Notes under the pieces: model-generated
Database searches by the model: none
What the model saw: only the letters and a program-made list of their open reading frames with translations
Told to the model about the DNA's origin: nothing
Translations under genes and position numbers: made by a program
Origin: Narthecium ossifragum
Lineage: Eukaryota > Streptophyta > Magnoliopsida > Dioscoreales > Nartheciaceae
DNA: 64,000 nt
Assembly: GCA_963920575.1 (NCBI GenBank)
Contig: OY986969.1
Coordinates: 14,338,615-14,402,614, forward strand
Direction: 5' to 3'
Part shown: positions 1-10,456 of the stretch, piece after piece
Position numbering within the stretch: the stretch's first letter is position 1
Layout of the letters: each line of letters opens with the position of its first letter

Positions 1-67
1 GAAAGATAAAATTCTAACTAGGTAAAGAAAAAGTGTCAAGAGAAAATCAATCCATCTACCATCGAAT

Positions 68-85
68 TCCCCGGCAAAGGAGCCA
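68..85 (-). promoter_or_regulatory. tRNA-Asp-type primer binding site of an LTR retrotransposon lying to the left
   Basis: Read on the minus strand this is TGGCTCCTTTGCCGGGGA, two changes from the tRNA-Asp complement used by Athila/Tat-type Ty3/gypsy elements. It lies five bases from the LTR edge at 91, as in the plus-strand element at 4996. The internal region of this element would lie left of the window. Confidence 0.75.
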
Positions 86-90
86 AAAAT

Positions 91-681
91 TGATGTGTTG
101 CGAACGTGTCGTTAAAATCTTGCAAACTCAATCAAATATGAAATTTATAATCCTTATTCAATCACTACACCACTAGGTAGAATAGCGGCGAAGTCCAGAG
201 TCGAACCACAGGGAATTTGCCGTGAAAGATTGAAATCGGTTATCAAAACTTTAAACCTAAGCAAAAAAATCAATGATAAATTTGAATTAACCTAAAACTA
301 TCTAAGGAAAGCAATTAAAGATGATCAATTCGAATGAATGGATAGGTGACTTAGAAATTACTCAATCTGCCCTAGTTTCGCCTTCAATCTTCTCTAGTTA
401 TCATGTTGTTCTATTCTCTAAACATTATGGATCCACAACTTCTTAAGCTTACATGTATCCCTAAAATAAGGTAAGTGTTTTTCAAAGGCATACTTTATCT
501 TCGATTAGCATAGCTTGTCTTCGGGGTAATCTTAGCACAACCTATCGTCACTAAGCATAAAGTATCTCATCGGGTATTCACAAACCACATGAAAACCATC
601 CTATGAATCTCTACAATCAATCACAGAAATCATGTAGGACTAAAAGTATGTCAAGGAACTCTATTCCATCAACTCTATTAG
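91..681 (-). mobile_element. Partial Athila/Tat-type LTR, 3' portion, minus strand
   Basis: The reverse complement aligns through most of its length with the 3' part of the solo LTR at 43039-44495. Shared landmarks are the block around GATAACTAGAGAAGATTGAAG, the CCCTGTGGTTCGACTC block and the end CGTTCGC...CATCA. The LTR is cut at 681 where a TGATG-family LTR begins, and its 5' half is not seen on the other side. It belongs to a different copy from the element at 4502-13548, because the orientation is opposite. Confidence 0.75.
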
Positions 682-2202
682 TGATGATGATGCATAATGT
701 TATATTTTTGTCCCATAATACTTAGTCTTCTGTGCTTATTTGGTACGTAAATACACTCATTATTCTTATATTTTGATTTAGTATGCAATTGAAGTCCTTA
801 AGTTCGAAAATAAGCTGAAAAGAGTATATGGATCAACTTTAAAGATTAAACTGTACCTGCTAATGAAGAACCAGATGATGTTCCATATAAGGTTGGAAAG
901 CTCTTGAAATCTAGTTTCTGGATAATTTTACGGTTCGTGATTCTGAGTTTTCTAGAGGAAGTTACGGCAATTTTAGTACCAATGGCGCAGTCTGGATGGC
1001 AAAACAGTAAATACTCAGGAAAGAAAGAGCGATCCTTCTCCCTAGTAGGATCGATCCTTCTACGCGTAGACCTGACTGAACGCGTACTTTTCAGATGATC
1101 TCAGTAGGATCGATCCTACTATCCATCCTACTGAGTCGGATCGATCCTACAATCATGGAAGGATCGATCTGACTCGGGTGTAGCCAGAAATTGAAGATTT
1201 TGATGCAAAGGATCGATCCTACACCTATGGAAGGATCAATCCTACTTTCCCAGTGGAGAAAATCAGCGGTTCAGATCTAATCCGAGGATGGAGACAATTA
1301 AGGCTATAAATATGACTCTTTCTAGGGTTTGAGGGGGGATTTTCTTGATACTTTTGGCTGCTATTTTCTATTCTTTTATATTTTTCCTAGGTTTTCTCTA
1401 GCTTTATGGAATCTTTGGAGGATTGTTCTTGATGGCCTTGCGTGGCTAAATCTTGATTCTTGGTCAAGGAAACTGAAACGTCGGAATCCATGAAACTGTG
1501 AGATCTAATCTATTTCTATTATTCAGTTTATACTTGAGTATTGAATGTTATTCTGGGATTATATTCATGATTGTTTTGTCTAATTGCTAGGAGGCCTACT
1601 AGTTTATTATTCATCGCAATCTATTGCTAGGTTGGATATCAAATCCGTAATTGTTTAATCCCTCTAATCTGCGAGGCAACTAGGGTTTAATGATCTACTA
1701 CGTTTCAGAGATTGTTAGATCTTAGGAAGAACATTTGACTAAATTAAATGCAACCGTTAGTGTTTGTGTTGTTTAGCTTCATCGATCTCCCTATTCTTAA
1801 GGTTGCTACTAGATTAAGTCTACAGCGCGTGGCTTAGGTTGTTTAGTAGTTAGGGTTGATTAGATCACTTGTTTCTAATCAACTATGATTGAGGAGAGAT
1901 TCGAATTTAATTCGAACGGTGAATAGTCATGGTATGAATTGATATATACTTGCATCGATGATCAGTTGTTGGATTCCGATGGTGGATGTTGACTTAGACC
2001 AAGATTTGTTCTCTTGATTCAATTCGATTCTTCGCTTTATATTGTTTCTTTACTATTTTCCTCATGTTTAAAACCCCCCATCTTTGCTCACTAAGCACAA
2101 AACTAGGCTAAACACTCTTTGTGGGATCTACTCGTACTCGCACTACTGCATTTATTGTGAAGGGTATTGGTTTTATTTTTGAGTGCCAACGACAGCACAT
2201 CA
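682..2202 (+). mobile_element. Solo LTR of the 'TGATG' family (1521 bp)
   Basis: It begins TGATGATGATGCATAATG and ends GACAGCACATCA. Two other copies share these ends: 52228-53881 (minus) and 59570-61734 (plus, interrupted). A TATA-like CTATAAATA near 1304 and the TG...CA ends support an LTR with an internal promoter. No coding region or primer site follows, so this is a solo LTR. The flanks ATTAG and CTAGA do not match exactly; a one-base loss at the right edge would leave ATTAG against (A)CTAG, so the target duplication is uncertain. The family's superfamily cannot be told from LTRs alone. Confidence 0.75.
1048..1242. repeat. GGATCGATCC palindrome array inside the TGATG LTR
   Basis: GGATCGATCC or one-base variants start at 1048, 1107, 1138, 1161, 1210 and 1233, upstream of the TATA-like box in what should be U3. 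The spacers are unrelated in sequence. The other two copies of this LTR carry arrays in the same place with a different consensus, for example CCGATCGATCGG at 53180-53530. Confidence 0.7.
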
Positions 2203-2480
2203 CTAGAACTCATAATAGAAACTAATAAACCAAAGCATAAACTGAACTCAAACTAGGAAACTAACTCAATCAAGATAACTACTAACTAGGAAATCAACTA
2301 AGTAAGCAAACCAATTAGGGATAAGGCTCCCTAAGGCCGACTTGGCTCAAACTGCTCCAAAGGGACAAGGTTGTAGCCAGCTCCTTGGCGTGGGCCCGCC
2401 CAAACAAGAGCATGGGTCCCTTCTTGGAATAACTTAGTTCGACCTCGTATCATCCCTCCTGCCTTCGAAATTGGCCTTGT

Positions 2481-3328
2481 CCTCAAGGCCTAAATGTGAT
2501 GAGGAAAGAGGGCCCTTCTCTTCTCGAACCGGAGTGACGCGGCTAGACCGCAACTGTTGCTCTGAACTCGGCGGTGAGAACCCTGGTCGCACCCATGGTG
2601 GATCAGGTGGTAACCAGATCGGCGAATCAAGGAGCCATGCTGCCGGTCTAGAAAGAGGAAACTAATGCTCAGGCATATCCGGCGGTCGTTGGAACCCCAG
2701 GAAGTAAAGGACGGCTTTAGATCGACGGTAGTGTGTCCTTAGTAGCTGGCTTCCTGGGTCGAAGGCTAGGTCAATTTGAAGTGAGTCCTCCTTATGTGGA
2801 AGTGTACTGAATATGGCAGCTGAATACGGTCGAGTGCAGTTGAGCTCGGGCGTCTCTCTACTTCGCTCGAAAGGGATCATCTGGCCTGTAACGGCCCCCG
2901 CCGTCCTCAAGGCCTAAATGTGATGAGGAAAGAGGGCCCTTCTCTTCTTGAACCGGAGTGACGCGGCTAGACCACAACTGTTGCTCTGAACTCGACGGTG
3001 AGAACCCTGGTCGCACCCATGGTGGATCAGGTGGTAACCAGATCGGCGAATCAAGGAGCCATGCTGCCGGTCTAGAAAGAGGAAACTAATGCTCAGGCAT
3101 ATCCGGCGGTCGTTGGAACTCCAGGAAGTAAAGGACGGCTTTAGATCGACGGTAGTGTGTCCATAGTAGCTGGCTTCCTGGGTCGAAGGCTAGGTCAACT
3201 TGAAGTGAGTCCTCCTTATGTGGAAGTGGACTCAATATGGCAGCTGAATACAGTCGAGTGCAGTTGAGCTCGGGCGTCTCTCTACTTCTCTCGAAAGGGA
3301 TTATTTGGCCTGTAACGGCCCCCGCCGT
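2481..3328. repeat. Two-copy tandem duplication, 424-bp period
   Basis: Copy 1 spans 2481-2904 and copy 2 spans 2905-3328, both starting CCTCAAGGCCTAAATGTGAT and ending at GGCCCCCGCCGT. They differ by scattered substitutions, so the duplication is recent relative to the surrounding decay. Open frames on either strand here follow from the duplication and resemble no known protein. Confidence 0.85.
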
Positions 3329-3429
3329 CTGGGGCCGCCCAGAGCCTGCGGGCTCCGTCCAGAATCCACCCGATGTCCTCACCTGACACAATATTGTCCG
3401 TTTTTGACTCACAGTAGAAATCTGGAAAA

Positions 3430-3491
3430 ACTTCCCAGTGGGTCACCCATCCCGGGACCGCTCCAAGGCAAGCACGCTTAACCTTGGAGTT
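3430..3491 (-). repeat. 5S-rRNA-derived segment (3' half, internal promoter boxes)
   Basis: The minus strand reads AACTCC-x-GGTTAAGCGTGCTTG, then after about 16 diverged bases GGGATGGGTGACC-x-CTGGGAA. These are the plant 5S box A and box C regions in the right order and spacing; the middle has diverged. The 5' half of 5S is absent, so this is not a 5S gene. Plant TRIM elements of the Cassandra type carry 5S-derived sequence in their LTRs, and that is the likeliest source. The segment points in the same direction as the host element. Confidence 0.7.
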
Positions 3492-4501
3492 TTCTGAAGG
3501 ATCATTACCATCACGGCTTTAAAACGCATTGTGTCTTATAAGAATTACTAATATACTTATCATCTACGCGGGGTTCCTTACCCGGTTACTTGGTTCGGCC
3601 ACAAGCCCTCTAGGCGAACACCGACACCCAGGTACCCCGGGTCTCACATGGTCTCTGGCTTCGGCTTCAGTCCTCATGGTCAGAGTCGACAAAGTCGTTC
3701 TGAAACCTTCCAGAAGAGATCGATCACAGGAGAAACACACTATGTATTCGATGAGGAAGGCTTAAACCGGAGGAGAGAGACGGATGAGGAAGAAGATTAT
3801 CTCGTAGCTTCCTTTATGGTTGGCAGGCTACCCTTGGGGGATCAAAGCTTTGGAGAACGTGGCAGCGGACGAAGAGGTGGCGGAGGGAAGCACGGCAGCC
3901 AAGGAGACGGCAGAGACTTGGAGTTGGACAGTGGAGGAGTGGACATCAGTGGAAAAGGAGGGAAGCTTGACGGCGGACAGAGGATGGCAGCGAACGGCGG
4001 AGGTCGGTGGTGGAGAAAGGAGGCTGGCGGTAGGAAAGTGAAGTGAAGGTGACTGGTGGAGTTGGTGGAATTAGGGTTACATCTACTTCTACGATTATTT
4101 TACTAATAACTCTACTTTATTCATCATAATTCATCCAGAACCTAATACGAACTATAGAGGTCCTTTTATAGAGGCCTTGAAAAAGTTCTAATCTAACTAG
4201 AGAACTAACTTACTTTAATCAGCAAGTTATCATAACTCAAACTTCCTAATAACAATGACACATAATAGAAACTAATAAAGCAAAGCATAAACTGAACTCA
4301 AACTAGGAAACTAACTAAATGAAGAAAACTACTAACTAGGAAATTAACTAAGTAATCAAACCAGTTACGGATAAGGCTCCCTAAGGCCGGCTTGGCTCAA
4401 TCTGCTCCAAAGGGATCTGGTTGCAGCCAGCTTCTTAGCGTAGGGCCGCCCAAAGAAGGGTGTGGGTCCCTTCTTGGATGGCTCAGTTCGACCTCGTATC
4501 A

Positions 4502-4990
4502 TTAGCTATCCTAAGCGAAGATAGATTGTTCCAAGGTCATAAGGAGTAGTATAATTTATGGTAATAGTAGGACCAAAGACAGTCTACGCAAAAGAAAGAT
4601 AGTTTATGCCATTGGGAACTTAAAATTTTAGTGATTCATGTGAGCTTATAGCCGCATGATCTATAATGTTGAGAGAAGTAAGCAAGAGGATAACTAGAGA
4701 AGATTGAAGGTGAAGCTAGGGTGGATTGTGTAATTCTTAGGTAATTCATAACTTGGTTCAATTCCCGATCACATTACTTGCTTTCTTAGATAATTTTTAG
4801 ATAATTCAACCCATCTTTTGATCACTCCGCTTACGAATCAGTTTCAAGAATTGATTTTACTTTCCAACGTTTTCCCTGTGGATCGACTCCGAACTTCACC
4901 ACTAGTCTACCCTATAGGATAGTGATAGAATAAGGATTATATTTTGATTGAAGTTTGTTGCGCTTTAACGACACGTTTTGCCAATGATCA
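4502..4990 (+). mobile_element. 5' LTR (3' part only) of the Athila/Tat-type element
   Basis: It matches the last third of the 1457-bp solo LTR at 43039-44495 and ends ...AATGATCA, five bases before the primer site. The 5' part of the LTR is missing; the small minus-strand element ends exactly at 4501, so its arrival or a linked deletion removed it. Confidence 0.8.
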
Positions 4991-4995
4991 ATTTT

Positions 4996-5013
4996 TGGCT
5001 CCGTTGCCGGGGA
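4996..5013 (+). promoter_or_regulatory. Primer binding site, tRNA-Asp type
   Basis: TGGCTCCGTTGCCGGGGA differs by one base from the tRNA-Asp 3'-end complement TGGCGCCGTTGCCGGGGA. This primer type is characteristic of the Athila/Tat branch of plant Ty3/gypsy elements. It fixes the LTR end at 4990. Confidence 0.88.
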
Positions 5014-5472
5014 TTTCGACGGTTAACTAATTGATTTTCTCTTAACTCGTTTTCTTTGCTTAGCTAGGTTTTTATCTTTCTTATTTTTCCGTTTCTTTAT
5101 TTTACACTTTTAAGGAATTTTCTGACAATTTTCTGGAGTTTTTGCATCATTTGAACGGATTTGTTTGAAGAAAAACAGCTCACCAGCCGTCTGGAGCGAC
5201 CGGTCGGACTTGAATCCATTCGGTCGAACTGCGCCATCTGCATTGAATTAGACTTTTAGTGAAGGAGCCAGCCGCCTAGAGTGATCGATCGGAACTGAAA
5301 CCGACCGGTCGGTACTATGCAGGCTGGTAAATATTTTTGCTTCAAAACTTTTTGTTTCAATTGTTGTTTTCCAGGTTTTATCCTCTCCTCCTAATATTCT
5401 ACTTTCTTTTTATATTTTTTTGTGTGATCTTGCAATGAAGACAAACGATCCCTAAATACCCCGCTGGAACCT

Positions 5473-6634
5473 TTGGATCTAGAAATAGAGACCACACTCC
5501 AAAAAGCCAGAGCTTTAGGTCAAAAATCTTTGAGTAATTATCAGGAAGCTTTTAGTAATTTGCAATCTATTCACAGGACCTTTGTCACCATAGCTGAAAA
5601 CGAGGGACATGTCATCGACCCTAATGCTAGTTTTGAAAGGAGAGGTAATAATAATAATAATGGGGGGTACAATGTGCTCCTATGAGAAATCACTTCTTGC
5701 CCACTGCTTACACTTACACTCCTTCCGTTCATCCTCCTGCAATCACATCCTCATACTATGAGATTAGACCCCAAACGATTCAAATATACCCCACTTTCAT
5801 AGTTTAAGTAATGAAGACCCATATGAGCATATTCACTATTTTATCGATACCATCACTACACTAAAAATAGAGAACTTTAATAATGATGCCTTTAAGTTAA
5901 AACTTTTCCCCTTCTCTTGGAAGGATAAAGCTAAACATTGGCTTCAATGTTTATCTCCACACTCAATCATAACTTGGGACCAACTTTAAGAACCCTTTTT
6001 TAGGAAATTCTTTCCCATAATTAAAATTGAGAAATTTTGGACGGAAATCCTTACCATTGTTCAATATGAAGATGAGTCTTTTTATGATGCCTGGGATAGA
6101 TTTAACGACTTTTTACAAAAATATCCCCATCATGATATTGATAAGTGGGAAGTAACTCTTAAGTTTTATAGAGGCCTTAATGAAAGATGTAAAACTAGGG
6201 TTGAAGCTTGTTGTGGGGGTATTCCTTTAGACAAAGATGATGATGAGCTCTGGAACCTTTATGAACAAATTTCCATTGATTCCCAACAACAATACACAAA
6301 CCCTAGGAGTCAACCTACAACTAAGAGAACTTTTGAACTTTCTAGATTAGAAGCCATTACTGTCCAAATAGCCATGCTTAATAAATGGTTTGATAAATTG
6401 GAATTGAGTCAATCACCTACATCTCTATCGTTTCAGGATCAACCTCAAACATGTACACTATACTCTAGCCTTGAACATCACATTACCGACTATCCTTTGG
6501 CTCCATCATTCCCTGAATTCGTTCAGGACGGGAGCAATAATTCCTCTAGTACTCCCACAAATCAATACCCATTTAGACCTTCTGTAAATCCCAACCCAGG
6601 GTACTTTGCACCATATCAACAAACTGCATCTTAA
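5473..6634 (+). pseudogene. gag: Gag of the Athila/Tat-type retrotransposon, disrupted
   Basis: An opening frame at 5473 gives a short acidic N-terminus and breaks after an asparagine run near 5655-5670. A second frame then carries a recognisable retrotransposon gag core: FKLKLFPFSWKDKAKHWL at about 5889-5942, then FRKFFP, YDAWDRFNDFLQKYPHHD and FYRGL. This order (LFPFS..DKA..W, FF.KFFP, Y.AWERF, FY.GL) is the Athila/Tat gag signature. Several stops (for example at 5986-5988) and frameshifts make it non-functional. The C-terminal third (6374-6634) is glutamine- and serine-rich, with no zinc knuckle seen. Confidence 0.82.
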
Positions 6635-6837
6635 CCTCCTCCAAAAGAACCCTCTGACCCGGCCTTGAACACCATCATTAGTGCACTTACAAGCATGAAA
6701 ACTGAGCTTAAGAATGAAAATGACTCTGTTAAGGAATGATCAAGTTTTGGTGAGGAATGAGCAATTAGTGCTAAGAAATGATGTTAAAACTCATGCACAA
6801 TCTATATCCAAAATAGAGACACAACTAAGGCAACTCA

Positions 6838-7383
6838 CTTTATAAGCAATTCGGTATGGGGGAGCTTAGACCAATACATATGACTCTGCAATTAGCTGAT
6901 AGATCCATCAAGACACCGAGAGGTATCTTGGTGGATGTAATAGTTAAAGTGGATAACCTCTTCTTTCCTGTTGATTTTATTGTCTTGGATATGGAGCCTG
7001 CTATTCACTAAAGAAAGTCTATGCCAATCATCGTAGGTCGACCCTTCTTAGTCATAGCGAATGCATGTATTAATTGTAGAACTGATGTAATGGATGTGTC
7101 GTTTGGAAACATGCGTACGCGTCTGAATATTTTTAAAACTGCAAATATACTAGGGTCAGATGATGACTGTTATGCTATTGATATGTTGACATATTGTGTT
7201 GATACATTTTCACAAGCTATGATTTATGATGATATTAATGACATGCTGAATGAATATTATGATATTGAGGATAACCTTGCACAATCAATTGATAATATTG
7301 GAACACACAAGTTGTCTTTACCGATCCATCGCTTCCCTGAGCGACTGATCGCTCCAGGTCCGACCGATCAGAATCTAGTCTGA
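6838..7383 (+). pseudogene. pro: Retroviral-type aspartic protease remnant, active site missing
   Basis: The frame reads LYKQFGMGELRP, then ILVDVIVKVDNLFFPVDF, a stop at about 7009, then PIIVGRPFL.ANACINCR and SFGNM. These are the second half of an Athila/Tat protease. The upstream stretch that should carry the catalytic D-S/L-G-A motif is absent: the gag-linker sequence runs straight into LYKQFGMG. This is a deletion rather than point decay. Confidence 0.78.
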
Positions 7384-7419
7384 CCGATCGGACTGGTTGT
7401 AGAGGACTGCATCAAGGCT

Positions 7420-8535
7420 GTGCCATGGGTAGTTGAGTCGCTTCCGCCTCTCTCTTCCAGACCTGGACCTACTTCACTAGAATCACTACCTGAACTTGAT
7501 CTTAAACCACTTCCATCAAGACTAAAATATGTTTTCCTGGGATCAAACTCTACTCTCCTCGTTATCATCTCTTCAGTATTATCTTCAGATCAGGAGAGTC
7601 ATCTTGTGAAGATTTTAAAAGATCATAACAAACCCATAGGTTGGACAGTTTTTGATTTAAAATGTATCGACCTCTTAATTTGCATGCATAGGATCTATTT
7701 CGAGGATGAGTCTAAAAAAGTTAGAGAGATGCAACACCGCCTTAATCCTAATATGAAAGAGGTAGTTAAGAAAGAAGTGGTGAAACTTCTTCATGCGGGT
7801 ATCATATACCTGATTTCTGACAGTAAGTGGGTCAGCCCTACACAAGTCGTTCCGAAGAAATCGGGACTCACAATTGTGGAGAATGAGAAAGGAGAGCAGG
7901 TTCCGACTCGCCAAACTACGGAATGGTGAGTTTGCATTGATTATAGAAAACTCAACGGCCTCACTAGGAAAGATCACTTCCCTTTACCATTCATTGATCA
8001 AATTCTTGAACGTCTTTTCGGTCAAAGCTTTTATTGTTTCCTCGATGGCTATTCAGGGTACAATCAAGTTGCAGTTGATCCTAAAGATCAAGAGAAGACA
8101 ACTTTCACTTTCCCTTTTGGTACCTTTGCGTACCGAAGGATGCCGTTCGGCCTATGTAATGCACCTGTGACTTTTCAAAGGTGTATGATGGCCATCTTCT
8201 TTGATATGCTTGATAAATTCGTAGATGTCTTTATGGATGATTTTTCTATGTTCGACCTTCTTTTGAAACTTGCCTTGCAAATTTGACAAAAGTCCTTGAA
8301 CGATGAATTCAAACTAATTTGGTTTCAAGCCGAAAAAAGAGTCATTTTATGGTTCAAGAGTGAATAGTGCTTGGACACATTGTATCTAAAAGAGGTATGG
8401 AAGTTGATAAAGCCAAAGTGGATTTAATTGAAAATTGGCCCCCACCTTCTTCTTTGCATCAAATTCGGCCCTTTTTAGGCCATGTAGGATTCTATCATCG
8501 ATTCATCAAAGATTTTTTAAAAATTTCAAAAACCC
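7420..8535 (+). pseudogene. RT: Ty3/gypsy reverse transcriptase, disrupted
   Basis: In frame from 7420: HRIYFEDESKKVREMQHRLNP, VVKKEVVKLLHAGIIY, WVSPTQVVPKKSG, then a TGA at 7927-7929 where the family has W-R-V-C (a CGA to TGA change). It continues VCIDYRKLN, FPLPFIDQILERL, FYCFLDGYSGYNQ, FGTFAYRRMPFGLCNAP and the catalytic box FMDD near 8233. A stop near 8285 and frameshifts follow before RNase H. FMDD rather than YADD is typical of this branch. Confidence 0.88.
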
Positions 8536-9060
8536 TTGTGTGAGCTTCTTGCCAAGGATGCTCCTTTTGTCTTCGATGATGCTTGCTTAAATGCTTTCAA
8601 AACAATCCCTGACCTTTTAGCTTCTGCTCCCAGAGTTCATGCACCCGATTATTCCTTACCTTTCGAACTCATGTGCGACACTTCTGATTCTGCGATAGGA
8701 GCTGTTCTTGGATATCGGGTGAATAAAAGTCCTCATGTGATTTATTATGCTAGTAAGACCCTTTCTGAATCATAATTGAATTATACTACAATGGAAAATG
8801 AATTATTAGCTATAATGTTCGCATTAGAGAAGTTCAGACCCTATCTCCTAGGTTTCAAAATCCTAATTTACACTGATCTCACCGCTTTGCGGTACCTTTT
8901 AGCTAAAAATGATGCAAAACCTAGATTGATTAGATGGATTTTGCAAGAGTTTGACATAGAGATACGGGATAAGAAGGGTTCTGATAATGTTGTTGTTGAT
9001 CACCTTCCACGCCTTCCTTTGGAACACATCACTGATAGGATCCCTGTTAGTGTTTCCTTT
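8536..9060 (+). pseudogene. RH: RNase H domain of the Athila/Tat-type pol, one stop
   Basis: Residues PFVFDDACLNAFKTI, then PFELMCDTSDSAIGAVLG (first catalytic Asp), VIYYASKTL, a TAA at 8773-8775, then NYTTMENELLAIMFALEKF (catalytic Glu), YLLG and TDLTALRYLL (Asp), ending with IRDKKGSDNVVVDHLPRL. The order is that of gypsy RNase H, placed directly after RT. The single internal stop interrupts an otherwise well-kept domain. Confidence 0.88.
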
Positions 9061-9099
9061 CCAGACGAGGCTCTTTTTCAGATAACTCGCATCTCACTT

Positions 9100-10277
9100 C
9101 CCTGGTACACACACAAAGTCAATTATGTTATTTTTGATAAAATTCCAGACTCTTGGTCAAAACACAGTAAAGATCGATTCTTTTGTCAGATTCGATACTA
9201 TATTTGGGAAGACCCTGAGCGCTTTAAATATTGTTCAGATCAGATTTTTCGACAATGTGTGCCAGAATCCGAAGACCATGACATTTAACGTTTTGTGACA
9301 CACTCGCGTGTGGTGGTCACTTCTCAGCAAAAAAAACTGCTGCAAATGTTTTGTAATGCGGCTTTTATTAGCCTTCTATATTCAAAGATTCCTATGCCTT
9401 CTGTAAATCCTGTCTTTGATGTCAACAATCTGGAAACCTATCACGCCATGATGAAATGCCACAAACACCGATTTTAGTTGCAGAAATTTTTGATGTCTAG
9501 GGTATTGATTTCATGGGTCCCTTTCCACCTTCCTTTTGCTTTCAATACATTTTAGTTGTTGTTGACTATATTTCAAAATGGGTTGAAGCCATAGCAACCA
9601 AATCAAATAATCATAAGGTTGTGATTCAATTCCTTCAACGAAACATTTTTTCTCGATTTGGTTTTCCTCGCGCGATCATAAGTGATGGCGGTACTCACTT
9701 CCTAAATCAGCACTTTAAGTCACTTCTTAAAAAGTACTCTATCACTCATAAGGTAGCCAACCCATATTATCCTCAGACTAGTGGCCAGGTAGAACTTTCT
9801 AACAGGGAAATTAAGCGTATTCTGGAAAAAACTGTGCGGCTAGATCGAAAGGATTGGGCAACTAAGCTTGATGATGAACTCTGGGCATATAGAATGGCTT
9901 ATAAAACACCGATTGGTATGTCACCGTATCGATTAATGTTTGGTAAAGCTTACCATCTGCCTATGGAATGGGAACATCGTGCTTTGTGGGCTATCAAGAA
10001 ATTGAACTTTGATACAAATGAGATAACCACACACAGAAAGTTGAGCATAATCGAGCTCGAGGAAATTCGCAATGATGCTTATATAAATTCCAAAATTTAC
10101 AAAGATAGGGCAAAGGCTTTCCATGATAAACATATTTCAAGGAAAACCCTCGTCGTCGGACAAAAAGTTTGGTTTTTTAATGCAAAATTGTGTCCTTTCC
10201 CGGGTAAATTACGGTCAAGGTGGACTAGACCCTATATTATCACGCAAGTATTCTCACATGGTGCCGTAGAAATTTAG
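9100..10277 (+). pseudogene. INT: Integrase of the Athila/Tat-type element, core intact, N-terminal finger decayed
   Basis: A 254-codon open stretch (9513-10277) holds the integrase core. D1 lies in [10 protein letters not shown] just upstream at about 9503, D2 in [12 protein letters not shown] and E in [12 protein letters not shown], giving a complete DDE set. It is followed by [26 protein letters not shown] and the C-terminal RWTRPYII block. The upstream zinc-finger part (9100-9477) is split by stops at 9286-9288 and 9475-9477, and the HHCC residues are not in register. The product cannot be made as a whole, but this is the best-preserved domain. Confidence 0.9.
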
Positions 10278-10436
10278 GACCCAAGCACAAATGAGATCTC
10301 TAAAGTTAATGGGCATATATTGACACCTTTTGTGGAGAACATTCATCACGGAGACATTATTGAGTCCGTTATCTTGACGGATCCATGCGATAACTGAGTT
10401 TTTAGGGACGTCTAGTGAAATACGTAAAATTGCGCG

Positions 10437-10456
10437 CTTGTTGGGAGGCAACCCAA
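10437..10456 (+). promoter_or_regulatory. Conserved post-integrase motif GCTTGTTGGGAGGCAACCCA
   Basis: This block just after the end of pol contains the self-complementary core TTGGGAGGCAACCCAA. It recurs in Athila/Tat-type plant elements at the same place and marks the start of the long 3' untranslated region. Its function is not known to me. Confidence 0.55.

Larger units (their letters stand above)
2211..4501 (-). mobile_element. Small non-autonomous LTR element, minus strand
   Basis: Direct repeats of about 242 bp bound it: 2211-2452 and 4261-4501. On the minus strand each repeat starts TGATACGAGGTCGAACT. Just before the left one lies the purine tract AGGAGGGA (2453-2460), preceded by a short remnant reading LEDKANFEG, resembling the C-terminal end of a gypsy polyprotein. 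So the left repeat is the 3' LTR and the right one the 5' LTR. The internal 1.8 kb has no RT or integrase. It holds a 424-bp tandem duplication and a 5S-like segment. The left LTR looks truncated next to the TGATG LTR. It may be a TRIM/LARD-like derivative. Confidence 0.6.

Noticed and set aside
3429..3492. A 5S rRNA gene
   Set aside because: Only the 3' half is similar, the central part is altered and no T-run terminator or 5' half is present; it is a derived segment.
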